The notes under the pieces are model-generated. The model saw only the letters and a list, made by a program, of their open reading frames with translations, was not told the DNA's origin and ran no database searches. A program made the position numbers and the translations under genes. 64,000 bases of DNA from Streptomyces aurantiacus (lineage in GTDB: Bacteria; Actinomycetota; Actinomycetes; Streptomycetales; Streptomycetaceae). The DNA is taken from the NCBI RefSeq assembly GCF_027107535.1, contig NZ_CP114283.1, positions 2,170,001-2,234,000 of the forward strand. The letters are read 5' to 3'. This document shows, in pieces, positions 52,287 to 61,204 of this stretch (position 1 is its first letter; the number at the start of each line of letters is the position of its first letter).

Positions 52287-53162
52287 TCAGCCCTCGCGAA
52301 GTGCCTCCCGCACCACGTCCGGCTTGTTCGTGATGACGCCGTCGACACCGAAGCCCGCGACGCGCCGGGTGCCCTGCGCGGTGTCGACGGTCCAGGTGAA
52401 GATCTCCAGGGGCCTGCCGTGCGGCCCTTCGAGCGCGTGGATCGCGGCGACGTAGCCGAGGGAGATCGTCGTGTGCGACGAGTTGATCTGGTCGGCGAAC
52501 TCCGCGTACGCGGGCAGCTGCGCGACCGCCGGAGTGCCCAGGAAGCCCGTCTTGATGTCGGGCCGCAGCGCGTGCACGGTACGCACACTGTCCGCGCTGA
52601 AGCTCTGGATCACCAGCTTGCTCCGCACGTGGGCCGGGCCCAGCCAGCCCTCGTTGCTGAGGACCTTGAGGGTCTGCCGTTCGATGCCCGGGTACAGCGC
52701 GGGGTTCTTGATCTCCAGGACGAGCTTCTGGTGGTTGCGCGAGACCCGGTTCATGTACTGCTTCAGCGTCGGTACGCGTGCGCCCGCGTACCGAGGGCTG
52801 AACCAGCTGCCGGCGTCCAGGCGGGCGATCTCCGCTGCGGTGAAGTCCTTCACCTTCCAGGGGGCCCGCCCGGGGAAGACCTCCTCCACATCGGTCGTGC
52901 GGGCCAGGTTGTCGTCGTGGATCACGACGAGCTGGCCGTCCTTGGTGCGCTGGACGTCGTTCTCGACCCAGCGGAACCCGAGACGGTCCGCCTTGTCGAT
53001 GGCGGCGAGCGTGTTCTCGGGGGCCTGGGCCGAGGCGCCGCGATGGGCGATGACCAGGGGATGGTCGGTGCTCACGGCCGCGTGAGCGGTGGGGATGGGG
53101 AGAACGAGGGCGGCGGCTCCCAGGAGCGCGGTGGTCGTGGCGGCGGCAGCGCGCGCGTGCAT
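52287..53162 (-). CDS. glpQ: Secreted glycerophosphodiester phosphodiesterase
   Basis: 291 residues. Signal peptide: ATTTALLGAAALVLPIPTAHA with a likely AHA cleavage site at about 28. GDPD TIM barrel: VIAHRGASAQAPENTLAAI (His-Arg and Glu-Asn catalytic motif), VENDVQRTKDGQLVVIHDDNLARTTD, LVLEIKNPALYPGIE and FGVDGVITNKPDVV. It releases glycerol-3-phosphate from glycerophosphodiesters outside the cell, likely for phosphate or carbon supply. Own promoter region upstream. Confidence 0.95.
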   Translation of the reverse strand: MHARAAAATTTALLGAAALVLPIPTAHAAVSTDHPLVIAHRGASAQAPENTLAAIDKADRLGFRWVENDVQRTKDGQLVVIHDDNLARTTDVEEVFPGRAPWKVKDFTAAEIARLDAGSWFSPRYAGARVPTLKQYMNRVSRNHQKLVLEIKNPALYPGIERQTLKVLSNEGWLGPAHVRSKLVIQSFSADSVRTVHALRPDIKTGFLGTPAVAQLPAYAEFADQINSSHTTISLGYVAAIHALEGPHGRPLEIFTWTVDTAQGTRRVAGFGVDGVITNKPDVVREALREG

Positions 53163-53288
53163 GCGTACTCCTTGCGTCTGCGATCACGGACGGTTCCAGA
53201 GTGACAGCAGGGGGTCAACAACAGGGGGGCGCAGGATGGCCATAGATTGAATGGAGTTGCCCAAGTCCGATCACGCGTGCTGCACAAC

Positions 53289-53316
53289 TGCGGCAAGGCC
53301 GTGATTCTTTGCCGCA
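53289..53316 (+). promoter_or_regulatory. Inverted repeat upstream of the MHYT gene
   Basis: TGCGGCAA (53289-53296) and TTGCCGCA (53309-53316), perfect 8-bp arms with a 12-bp spacer, in the glpQ/MHYT divergent region. Candidate operator. Confidence 0.4.
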
Positions 53317-53439
53317 AAATCGTTCGAGCGTTCCGGCGCGAGTCATACTCTCTGCGTCAACCCTGGTCGCCGTGGCGCTGCCGGGACGGGGGCAATTCAC
53401 GGGGTTCCGGGATGTAACAGGGCGGAAGGGCAACCGCGC

Positions 53440-54297
53440 ATGCAGGGCACGATCGACGGATTCAGCTATGGACTCGTCACGCCGCTCGTGGCGTACCTGA
53501 TGGCTTGCCTCGGTGGAGCGCTCGGCCTGCGCTGCACCACGAGATCGATGCTCGTCACCCGCTCCTGGCGCCCCGGCTGGCTCGCGCTCGGCTCCGCGGC
53601 GATCGGCTCCGGCATCTGGACCATGCACTTCATCGCGATGATGGGCTTCTCGGTCCGGGAGACCCCGATCCACTACGACAAGCCGATGACCTTCGCGAGC
53701 CTCGGCGTCGCGATCCTCATGGTCGGCATCGGGATCTTCATCGTCGGATACCGGGGGGCCTCCGGAACGGCCCTGTTCACCGGGGGCACCATCACCGGTC
53801 TGGGCGTCGCCTCGATGCACTACCTGGGCATGGCCGGAATGCGCCTCAACGGCAAGCTCGAGTACAACACCTTCACCGTCGGCGCCTCGGTCCTCATCGC
53901 CGTCGCCGCCGCGATCGCGGCCCTGTGGGCGGCGGGCCAGGTCCGGGGCTTCCTGTGGAGCGTGGGCGCGAGCCTCGTGATGGGTCTCGCCGTCAGCGGC
54001 ATGCACTACACGGGGATGGCCGCCCTGAGCGTCCATCTGCACAGCGCCGCCAGTACTCCTTCCGGGGACTCACCCGCATCCCTGCTGGCGCCCCTGATGA
54101 TCGGCCCGCTGGCCTTCCTGCTGCTGGCCGGCGTCGTCGTGATGTTCGACCCGCTGATGGTCATGGGCAAGCCCGACTGGAGCCCAGTCGAGCAGAAGCC
54201 GGGCATCCCGGCCCACACGGTCCGCCCCACCGGCCGTCGGCACGTGCCCGGCCCGCGCTCCCGTCACCACGGCTCCCGCACCCCGCAGAACTGGTGA
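53440..54297 (+). CDS. MHYT-domain membrane sensor protein
   Basis: 285 residues, about seven membrane helices. Three MHYT motifs are visible: [26 protein letters not shown] and [13 protein letters not shown], each at the end of a helix; these are proposed to bind copper and sense diatomic gases. The C-terminal 50 residues are soluble and basic, without a GGDEF/EAL domain, so output must be through another protein. ATG 53440 follows GGGCGGAAGGG. 40 nt before uvrB. Confidence 0.9.
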   Translation: MQGTIDGFSYGLVTPLVAYLMACLGGALGLRCTTRSMLVTRSWRPGWLALGSAAIGSGIWTMHFIAMMGFSVRETPIHYDKPMTFASLGVAILMVGIGIFIVGYRGASGTALFTGGTITGLGVASMHYLGMAGMRLNGKLEYNTFTVGASVLIAVAAAIAALWAAGQVRGFLWSVGASLVMGLAVSGMHYTGMAALSVHLHSAASTPSGDSPASLLAPLMIGPLAFLLLAGVVVMFDPLMVMGKPDWSPVEQKPGIPAHTVRPTGRRHVPGPRSRHHGSRTPQNW

Positions 54298-54337
54298 CGG
54301 GACCCCGTTGTCAGTGCGGGGTCGTACGGTTGATCCC

Positions 54338-56476
54338 ATGCGGCCCGTATCCAAGATCGAACGCACGGTGGCGCCTTTCGAGGTCGTCAGTCCCTACCAG
54401 CCCAGCGGCGACCAGCCCGCTGCCATCGCCGACCTCGAGCGGCGCATCCTCGCAGGTGAGAAGGATGTCGTCCTCCTCGGCGCGACCGGCACGGGCAAGT
54501 CCGCGACCACCGCGTGGATGATCGAGAAGCTTCAGCGTCCCACCCTCGTGATGGCGCCGAACAAGACGCTGGCCGCCCAGCTGGCCAACGAGTTCCGCGA
54601 GCTGCTGCCGAACAACGCGGTCGAGTACTTCGTCTCGTACTACGACTACTACCAGCCCGAGGCCTACGTCCCGCAGTCGGACACCTACATCGAGAAGGAC
54701 TCCTCGATCAACGAGGAGGTGGAGCGCCTGCGCCACTCCGCCACCAACTCGCTGCTCACCCGCCGGGACGTCATCGTGGTCGCCTCGGTCTCCTGCATCT
54801 ACGGTCTCGGCACGCCGCAGGAGTACGTGGACCGCATGGTCAACCTCAAGGTCGGCGACGAGATCGACCGCGACGACCTGCTCCGCCGCTTCGTCGACAT
54901 CCAGTACACGCGCAACGACCTGGCCTTCACCCGCGGCACCTTCCGTGTCCGCGGCGACACCATCGAGATCTTCCCGGTCTACGAGGAGCTGGCCGTCCGC
55001 ATCGAGATGTTCGGCGACGAGATCGAGGCGCTCTCCACACTGCACCCGCTCACCGGCGAGATCATCAGCGACGACCAGCAGCAGTACGTCTTCCCGGCCA
55101 CCCACTACGTCGCCGGACCCGAGCGCCTGGAGCGCGCCGCCCACGCCATCGAGAAGGAGCTCGGCGAGCGCCTGACGGAGCTGGAGAAGCAGGGCAAGCT
55201 CCTGGAGGCCCAGCGCCTTCGCATGCGCACGACGTACGACCTGGAGATGCTCCGCCAGATCGGCTCCTGCTCGGGCGTCGAGAACTACTCGATGCACTTC
55301 GACGACCGTGAGCCCGGCTCCCCGCCGAACACGCTGCTCGACTACTTCCCGGACGACTTCCTGCTCGTCATCGACGAGTCGCACGTCACCGTGCCCCAGA
55401 TCGGCGCGATGTACGAGGGCGACGCCTCCCGCAAGCGCACCCTCGTCGACCACGGCTTCCGGCTGCCGTCCGCCCTGGACAACCGCCCGCTGAAGTGGGA
55501 GGAGTTCCAGCAGCGCGTCGGCCAGGCCGTCTACCTGTCCGCGACACCGGGCAAGTACGAGCTCTCGCGCGGGGACGGCTTCGTCGAGCAGATCATCCGC
55601 CCCACCGGCCTCATCGACCCCGAGGTCGTCGTCAAGCCCACCGAGGGCCAGATCGACGACCTGGTGCACGAGATCCGCGAGCGCACCGCGAAGGACGAGC
55701 GGGTCCTGGTCACCACGCTCACCAAGAAGATGGCCGAGGACCTCACCGACTACTTCCTCGAAATGGGCATCCAGGTCCGGTACCTGCACAGCGACGTCGA
55801 CACCCTGCGCCGGGTCGAACTGCTGCGTGAGCTGCGCGCCGGAGAGTTCGACGTCCTCGTCGGCATCAACCTCCTCAGGGAGGGACTCGACCTCCCGGAG
55901 GTGTCCCTGGTGTCGATCCTCGACGCCGACAAGGAGGGCTTCCTGCGCTCCGGTACCTCGCTGATCCAGACCATCGGCCGCGCGGCCCGCAACGTCTCCG
56001 GTCAGGTCCACATGTACGCCGACAAGATCACCCCGGCGATGGAGAAGGCCATCGAGGAGACCAACCGCCGCCGGGAGAAGCAGGTCGCGTACAACACGGA
56101 GCGGGGCATCGACCCGCAGCCTCTCCGTAAGAAGATCAACGACATCGTGGCGCAGATCGCCCGCGAGGACGTCGACACGGAGCAGCTGCTCGGCTCGGGC
56201 TACCGCAAGTCGAAGGACGGCAAGAGCGCCAAGGCCCCCGTGCCCGCACTCGGGTCGAAGGCGGACAAGGGAGCCGGTTCCGCCAAGGGCAGGAGCAAGG
56301 AGACCGTGCCGACCGACCGCCCCGCGGCGGAACTCGCGGAGCAGATCGAGGAGATGACGCAGCGGATGCGCACGGCCGCCGCTGACCTGCACTTCGAGAT
56401 CGCCGCGCGGCTGCGTGACGAGGTCTCGGAGATGAAGAAGGAGCTGCGGCAGATGAAGGAAGCCGGTATCGCCTGA
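54338..56476 (+). CDS. uvrB: Excinuclease ABC subunit B
   Basis: 712 residues from ATG 54338 (the 10 codons in frame upstream look non-coding). Nucleotide excision repair: loads on DNA with UvrA and clamps the damaged strand. Walker [12 protein letters not shown], the beta-hairpin sequence [20 protein letters not shown] that inserts at lesions, Walker B-like LLVIDESHV, helicase motif V/VI segments [22 protein letters not shown] and [15 protein letters not shown], and a C-terminal UVR domain ([28 protein letters not shown]) for UvrC binding. A Lys/Ala-rich linker precedes it. Confidence 0.98.
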   Translation: MRPVSKIERTVAPFEVVSPYQPSGDQPAAIADLERRILAGEKDVVLLGATGTGKSATTAWMIEKLQRPTLVMAPNKTLAAQLANEFRELLPNNAVEYFVSYYDYYQPEAYVPQSDTYIEKDSSINEEVERLRHSATNSLLTRRDVIVVASVSCIYGLGTPQEYVDRMVNLKVGDEIDRDDLLRRFVDIQYTRNDLAFTRGTFRVRGDTIEIFPVYEELAVRIEMFGDEIEALSTLHPLTGEIISDDQQQYVFPATHYVAGPERLERAAHAIEKELGERLTELEKQGKLLEAQRLRMRTTYDLEMLRQIGSCSGVENYSMHFDDREPGSPPNTLLDYFPDDFLLVIDESHVTVPQIGAMYEGDASRKRTLVDHGFRLPSALDNRPLKWEEFQQRVGQAVYLSATPGKYELSRGDGFVEQIIRPTGLIDPEVVVKPTEGQIDDLVHEIRERTAKDERVLVTTLTKKMAEDLTDYFLEMGIQVRYLHSDVDTLRRVELLRELRAGEFDVLVGINLLREGLDLPEVSLVSILDADKEGFLRSGTSLIQTIGRAARNVSGQVHMYADKITPAMEKAIEETNRRREKQVAYNTERGIDPQPLRKKINDIVAQIAREDVDTEQLLGSGYRKSKDGKSAKAPVPALGSKADKGAGSAKGRSKETVPTDRPAAELAEQIEEMTQRMRTAAADLHFEIAARLRDEVSEMKKELRQMKEAGIA

Positions 56477-56617
56477 CGCCCGTGCTGCCGCGCTGTGTTG
56501 CAAGACCGACACAAAGTGTGCACCAGGCTTCGGCACTGTCAGTGGCCCTGCGTAGGGTTGCTGGTCAACCGCAGGTTTCTGCGGCAACAGGGGACAGGTC
56601 CGAGAAGGGAACAGCGC

Positions 56618-57196
56618 GTGACGGTCAACATGACCAAGGGTCAGGCCATCAGTCTGCAGAAGAACGACGGAGGCACGCTGACCGCGGTACGCATGGGGCT
56701 CGGCTGGCAGGCAGCCCCGCGTCGTGGCCTGTTCGGCTCTCGCACCCGCGAGATCGACCTCGACGCGTCCGCCGTGCTCTTCGCGGACAAGCAGCCGGTC
56801 GACGTGGTGTTCTTCCGTCACCTCGTCAGCGACGACGGCTCCGTGCGGCACACCGGTGACAACCTCGTCGGCGGCGTGGGCCAGGGCGGGGACGACGAGG
56901 CGATCCTCGTCGACCTCGCGCGCATCCCGGTCCACATCGACCAGATCGTCTTCACCGTGAACTCGTTCACCGGCCAGACGTTCCAGGAGGTGCAGGACGC
57001 GTTCTGCCGTCTGGTCGACGAGACCAACGGCCAGGAGCTCGCCAGGTACACCCTGGCCGGCGGCGGCCAGTACACGGCACAGATCATGGCGAAGGTCCAC
57101 CGTGCGGGCACGGGCTGGCAGATGACCGCTCTCGGTACGCCTGCCAACGGCCGCACCTTCCAGGACCTGATGCCGGCGATCCTGCCGCACCTGTAG
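56618..57196 (+). CDS. terD: TerD family protein
   Basis: 192 residues from GTG 56618, with GAGAAGGGA upstream. TerD fold: KGQAISLQKNDGGTLTAVRMGLGWQ, EIDLDASAVLFAD, DNLVGGVGQGGDDEAILVDLARIPVHIDQIVFTVNSFTGQTFQEVQDAFCRLVD with the acidic calcium-binding turns. TerD proteins bind Ca2+ and belong to a membrane-associated stress system in Streptomyces development. 46 nt before the TerD-fusion gene. Confidence 0.94.
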   Translation: MTVNMTKGQAISLQKNDGGTLTAVRMGLGWQAAPRRGLFGSRTREIDLDASAVLFADKQPVDVVFFRHLVSDDGSVRHTGDNLVGGVGQGGDDEAILVDLARIPVHIDQIVFTVNSFTGQTFQEVQDAFCRLVDETNGQELARYTLAGGGQYTAQIMAKVHRAGTGWQMTALGTPANGRTFQDLMPAILPHL

Positions 57197-57242
57197 ACAG
57201 CCCGGCGCCCGGCGCACGAAGTACATAGGGGGAACGAAGGCG

Positions 57243-59282
57243 ATGACGGCTGAGCTGGTCCGGGGGCAGAACCACCCGCTCTCCCAGGCACGACTTGAGA
57301 TCCGGGTGTCGGCCGGCAAGCCGATCGTGGCCGGGGCCACGCTCAGCGACGAGCAGGGCAGGGTGCACGGTGTCGAGTGGGTGGCCCACCCGGGCTCACC
57401 CACTCTGCCCGGCATCGAGGTGTCCAAGCAGGCGGCGGCCGATCACCGGCTCGCGTGCGATCTGGACGCCCTGCCGGAGAGCGTGCACCGGGTCAGCGTG
57501 CTGCTCGCACTGCCGTCCGGAGTGGGCGGCCCGGTGCGGTTCGGCGTTGTCGCCGCCCCCTTCGTCGCGGTCACCGGACTCGACGGCTCCGAGGTCGCCA
57601 GCTACACGGTCACGGGGCTCGACGTCGAATCGGCGGTCGTCGCACTCGAGCTCTACCGCAGGCAGGGCGCCTGGAAGGTGCGCGCCGTGGGACAGGGTTA
57701 CGCGGGCGGCCTCGCCGAGCTCCTCGCCGACCAGGGCCTGCCCCAGGCCCACCAGCTCGCGGGCAGCATCAACGAGGCGGTGGCCCAGGGCCTGGCGCGC
57801 TCGGTGGCCGCACCACCGCCGCGTACGGCCGAGGGCGACCGCTCGCGGCACGCCGCCGCCCCCGCCCTGGGCCAGGACCAGGGCGGATCGACGTCCCAGG
57901 CCGGTCCCGGCCAGGTGTCGCCGCAGCACGGACACCCGGGCGGGCCGGGATCCACGGCGTCCGGTGCCGGGCACGGCGGGCCGCAGTCCGGCTACCCCGC
58001 GGCGACCCCGCCGACGGACCCGTCCGCCGTCACCCAGCCCGCCGGACCCGGAGCCGGCGGCCCCGTCAACTACAGCCACCCGGGCAGGCAGGCCGCCGCG
58101 CCGCCTCCGCCCCCGCCGACCGCACCCCCGGCCCAGCCGGGGCAGCCCGCACAGCCCGTGGCTGGCGACGCGACCGGCTGGTCCATGGAGGAGCGCCTCT
58201 ACAACCAGGTGTGGGGCATGTTCGAGGACCTGGCCCGTGCCACCGCCGCATATCGCAGCGCGGTCGACTTCGCCGAGTCCCGTATGGAGCAGGAGCTCGA
58301 CAAAGTCCTCTCAGACCCCCGCAGCCGCATAGGCGGGCAGGGCGACGCCGCCCGCGAGACGGCCCGCGCCAAGCACGCCGAGCTGATCGACCGGGCCAGG
58401 CAGGCACTCGACCGCGACCTCGCCCAGCTCACCGCCGAGGCCGAGGTCGTCGAGCCCGCACTGCCGCCCGCGTTCGCGCGCTGGGACAATCCCGCCTGGC
58501 ACGGCTACCGGGTGCCGATGGAGATCCCCATGGCTCTGCGCCTGGGAGATCTGCACCTGCCCGAGAGCGCGGGTATGAGCATCCCGATGCTGGTGAGGCT
58601 GCCGCTGGAGCGCGGTCTGTGGATCGACAGCGGCCGTACCGGGTCCTTCGACGGCTCGATCGCGGACTCCGACGACCTGCGCCGCCTCGCCATGGACACG
58701 GCCGTGGCGCATGCGGCCCGGCTCCTCGCCGTCTACCCGGCGGGCGAATACACCGTGCACGTCATCGACGCGGCGGGCTCGGCGGCCTCGTCCCTCGCGC
58801 CGCTCGTGAGCACCGGTGTGCTGGCCGGACCGCCCGCCGTCGGCGCCGCGGGGGTGACCGACGTGCTGGCCCGGCTGACCCAGCGGGTCGACCTGGTCCA
58901 GATGGCCATCCGGGGCGGTGCGGCGGACTCCCTGCCGCCCGACCTCGACACGGCCGAGCAACTGCTGATCGTCAACGACTTCCCGCACGGTTTCGACGAC
59001 CGCGCCGTGACCCAGCTCCGCTATCTCGCGGACGAAGGTCCGGCTGTCGGTGTGCATCTCATGCTGGTCGCCGACCGGGAGGACGCCGCCGCGTACGGGC
59101 CGCTGCTCGACCCGCTGTGGCGGTCGCTGCTCCGGCTCACGCCGGTGCCCGACGACCATCTCGCGGACCCGTGGGTCGGGCACACGTGGACCTACGACCC
59201 CTCGCACGTCCCGCCGGGCAGCCAGGTGCTCCAGCACGTCCTCACCCAGGTCGCGGCCGCCCGTCGCTCCTGGAACCGCTGA
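57243..59282 (+). CDS. TerD-domain fusion protein with Pro-rich linker and C-terminal FtsK-like region
   Basis: 679 residues. TerD-like domain at 1-165 (VRGQNHPLSQARLEIRVSAGKPIVAGATLSDEQGRV, FVAVTGLDGSEVASYTVTGLDVESAVVALELYRR). Residues 175-320 are a Gly/Pro/Gln-rich disordered linker. From 325 a helical segment (WSMEERLYNQVWGMFEDLARATAAYRSAVDFAESRMEQELDKVLSD) and an alpha/beta domain (MSIPMLVRLPLERGLWIDSGRTGSFDGS, LIVNDFPHGFDD) that resembles FtsK/Ter-ATPase-type folds, but I see no Walker A (GxxxxGK). Probably a scaffold in the Ter system. Same operon direction as terD. Confidence 0.82.
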   Translation: MTAELVRGQNHPLSQARLEIRVSAGKPIVAGATLSDEQGRVHGVEWVAHPGSPTLPGIEVSKQAAADHRLACDLDALPESVHRVSVLLALPSGVGGPVRFGVVAAPFVAVTGLDGSEVASYTVTGLDVESAVVALELYRRQGAWKVRAVGQGYAGGLAELLADQGLPQAHQLAGSINEAVAQGLARSVAAPPPRTAEGDRSRHAAAPALGQDQGGSTSQAGPGQVSPQHGHPGGPGSTASGAGHGGPQSGYPAATPPTDPSAVTQPAGPGAGGPVNYSHPGRQAAAPPPPPPTAPPAQPGQPAQPVAGDATGWSMEERLYNQVWGMFEDLARATAAYRSAVDFAESRMEQELDKVLSDPRSRIGGQGDAARETARAKHAELIDRARQALDRDLAQLTAEAEVVEPALPPAFARWDNPAWHGYRVPMEIPMALRLGDLHLPESAGMSIPMLVRLPLERGLWIDSGRTGSFDGSIADSDDLRRLAMDTAVAHAARLLAVYPAGEYTVHVIDAAGSAASSLAPLVSTGVLAGPPAVGAAGVTDVLARLTQRVDLVQMAIRGGAADSLPPDLDTAEQLLIVNDFPHGFDDRAVTQLRYLADEGPAVGVHLMLVADREDAAAYGPLLDPLWRSLLRLTPVPDDHLADPWVGHTWTYDPSHVPPGSQVLQHVLTQVAAARRSWNR

Positions 59283-59354
59283 GCTCCATCAGGCTTTCCC
59301 AAGACTTCGTCAAGTCGTCTGACCAGGGAACTTGGCCTTTCTTTTACCAAGCAC

Positions 59355-59384
59355 TTTACCTTTCCTTGGTGATTGGGGTACTGT
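59355..59384 (+). promoter_or_regulatory. Candidate promoter of terC
   Basis: TTTACC (59355-59360) and TACTGT (59379-59384), spacer 18 bp, start near 59392, directly at the beginning of the riboswitch. Confidence 0.4.
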
Positions 59385-59391
59385 CGTCCGT

Positions 59392-59563
59392 ACGGAGGGG
59401 AGTACTCCCTACCTACTGCGACGTACTCGTCAATACGGATCTGGCCAGATCCCGGGGCGTCGGCCCGAAGTGCACCGGACGCATCGCGCGCCCCGGACAC
59501 ATCGGGTGGAAGAGACCTCCGGCAGCGACGACGCTGACATTTGCCGTTACGTACTGCCGGAGG
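59392..59563 (+). promoter_or_regulatory. yybP-ykoY type (manganese) riboswitch controlling terC
   Basis: GGGGAGTA (59397-59404) is the conserved loop sequence, CTCGTCAATACGG (59427-59438) the second loop, and GAGACC (59512-59517) the closing motif of this class. Its expression platform is clear: CCTCCGGCAG (59516-59525) is an exact complement of CTGCCGGAGG (59554-59563), which holds the terC ribosome site. In the paired form translation is off. Family knowledge: these bind Mn2+ and often precede TerC-type exporters. Confidence 0.75.
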
Positions 59564-59567
59564 CGCA

Positions 59568-60581
59568 GTGGATGTTTCCGTGACCCTTTGGGTCCTCACG
59601 ATCGTGGGCCTCGCGGCCCTCATCGCGGTCGATTTCTTCATCGGCCGCAAGCCGCACGACGTATCAATCAAGGAAGCCGGGATCTGGACGGTCGTCTGGA
59701 TCGTCCTGGCCGCACTGTTCGGACTCGGACTGCTCGTCTTCTCGGGTGGTCAGCCCGCCGGAGAGTTCTTCGCGGGCTTCATCACCGAGAAGTCTCTGAG
59801 CGTCGACAACCTCTTCGTCTTCGTCCTCATCATGGCGAAGTTCGCGGTGCCCACGCAGTACCAGCAGCGTGTGCTCCTGGTCGGTGTGCTCATCGCCCTG
59901 GTCCTGCGTGCGATCTTCATCGCCGCGGGTGCAGCGATTCTCGCGAGCTTCGCGTGGGTCTTCTACATCTTCGGCGCGTTCCTCATCTACACCGCCTGGA
60001 AGCTGATCCAGGAAGCCCGGGCCAACGACGAGGACGAGGAGTTCGAGGAGAACCGGCTGCTCAAGGCCGCCGAGCGCCGCTTCGGTGTCGCCGACCGCTA
60101 CCACGGCACCAAGCTGTGGATCCAGCAGAACGGCAAGCGGGTCATGACCCCGATGCTGGTCGTCATGCTGGCGATCGGCACCACCGACGTGCTCTTCGCG
60201 CTCGACTCGATCCCCGCGATCTTCGGCCTGACGCAGGACCCGTACATCGTCTTCACGGCCAACGCGTTCGCGCTGATGGGCCTGCGGCAGCTGTACTTCC
60301 TGATCGGTGGACTCCTCAAGAAGCTGGTCCACCTCAGCTACGGCCTGTCGGTCATCCTCGGATTCATCGGCGTCAAGCTGGTGCTGCACGCGCTGCACGA
60401 GTCCGGCGTCCATGTTCCGGAGATCTCCATCCCGGTCTCCCTCGGCGTGATCTGTGCCGTCCTGGTGGTCACCACGATCACCAGCCTGATCGCCTCCAAG
60501 AAGCAGACGGCCGAAGAAGCCCGCAAGGCTGAAGAGACCCAGAAGGCCGAAGGGCCCGAGAAGGACAGCATCGACGTCTGA
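59568..60581 (+). CDS. terC: TerC family membrane protein
   Basis: 337 residues from GTG 59568, 5 nt after GGAGG. Nine or so membrane helices. Conserved signature segments: EKSLSVDNLFVFVLIM (Asp-Asn pair), LLVGVLIALVLRAIFI, and IGTTDVLFALDSIPAIFGLTQDP with the DxxxS/D pair. TerC/Alx proteins export or handle Mn2+ and tellurite; the riboswitch in front favours manganese. The last 40 residues are a charged Glu/Lys/Ala tail. Terminator at 60603-60651. Confidence 0.93.
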   Translation: MDVSVTLWVLTIVGLAALIAVDFFIGRKPHDVSIKEAGIWTVVWIVLAALFGLGLLVFSGGQPAGEFFAGFITEKSLSVDNLFVFVLIMAKFAVPTQYQQRVLLVGVLIALVLRAIFIAAGAAILASFAWVFYIFGAFLIYTAWKLIQEARANDEDEEFEENRLLKAAERRFGVADRYHGTKLWIQQNGKRVMTPMLVVMLAIGTTDVLFALDSIPAIFGLTQDPYIVFTANAFALMGLRQLYFLIGGLLKKLVHLSYGLSVILGFIGVKLVLHALHESGVHVPEISIPVSLGVICAVLVVTTITSLIASKKQTAEEARKAEETQKAEGPEKDSIDV

Positions 60582-60602
60582 CCGTCGGACGTAGCACCAA
60601 TC

Positions 60603-60651
60603 AGCACCGGGAGTGGCGCTCGGCGAATTGCCGACCGTCGCTCCCGGTGCT
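60603..60651 (+). terminator. terC terminator
   Basis: AGCACCGGGAG (60603-60613) pairs with CTCCCGGTGCT (60641-60651); the inner CGGC-GAATT-GCCG also pairs. TTGCTTGTGT follows. Confidence 0.8.
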
Positions 60652-60707
60652 TGCTTGTGTGCTGAGTGGTCCCCGGCCCGGGGACGCCTGGCCGGATGGA
60701 GGCACCC

Positions 60708-61010
60708 ATGAAGTTCGTGCAGATCATCGACTTCGAGACCGAGCGCATCGACGAGATGCGGGAACTGGCCCAGGAGGCCGAGAAGCGCTCCGTGGGCCGC
60801 GACGGCGGCCCCACGCACCGCATGCTCCTGCAGGACCGGAACACACCCAACCGCTACTTCGTCGTCATCGAGTTCGAGTCGTACGAGGACGCGATGCGCA
60901 ACAGCAACGATCCCGAGACGACCAGGATGGCGGAGCGGATGGCAGCGCTGTGTACCCGGCCTCCGCAGTTCACCGACTGCGACGTACGCGAGATGACCGA
61001 GATCAAGTAG
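60708..61010 (+). CDS. ABM-like small protein (dimeric alpha/beta barrel)
   Basis: 100 residues from ATG 60708, behind GGAGG at 9 nt. MKFVQIIDFETERIDEMRELAQE starts with a ferredoxin-like strand-helix, then RYFVVIEFESYEDAMRNSNDPETTRMAERMAAL, and ends FTDCDVREM. This is the pattern of antibiotic-biosynthesis-monooxygenase/EthD-like small barrels, common in Streptomyces as stand-alone proteins. No partner enzyme near it. Confidence 0.72.
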   Translation: MKFVQIIDFETERIDEMRELAQEAEKRSVGRDGGPTHRMLLQDRNTPNRYFVVIEFESYEDAMRNSNDPETTRMAERMAALCTRPPQFTDCDVREMTEIK

Positions 61011-61204
61011 TGCACGGGCGCCCGTAGCGGCAAAGGCCGCGGCCGCGGCCATGGCCGCAGGGGCAGCGACGACAGCCAGGGACACGGCTGTGGTTGTGGC
61101 GCCAGGAGGGCGGAAGCCGGTGGCTCGTTCGCCGCGCTTCCTGCCGTGGTCCCGCACCGCCCCATCGGAGTGCGGGGCCGGCGCATGGCTGGGACGATCG
61201 CTGC

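Noticed and set aside
54311..57427. 1038-codon open frame opposite uvrB and terD
   Set aside because: Antisense shadow of the high-GC coding strand; repeats of Asp/Val/Leu with no family similarity, and uvrB is certain.
57377..60532. 1051-codon + strand frame across the TerD-fusion and terC
   Set aside because: It runs through two genes and the riboswitch in the wrong frame and is extremely Arg/Pro-rich.
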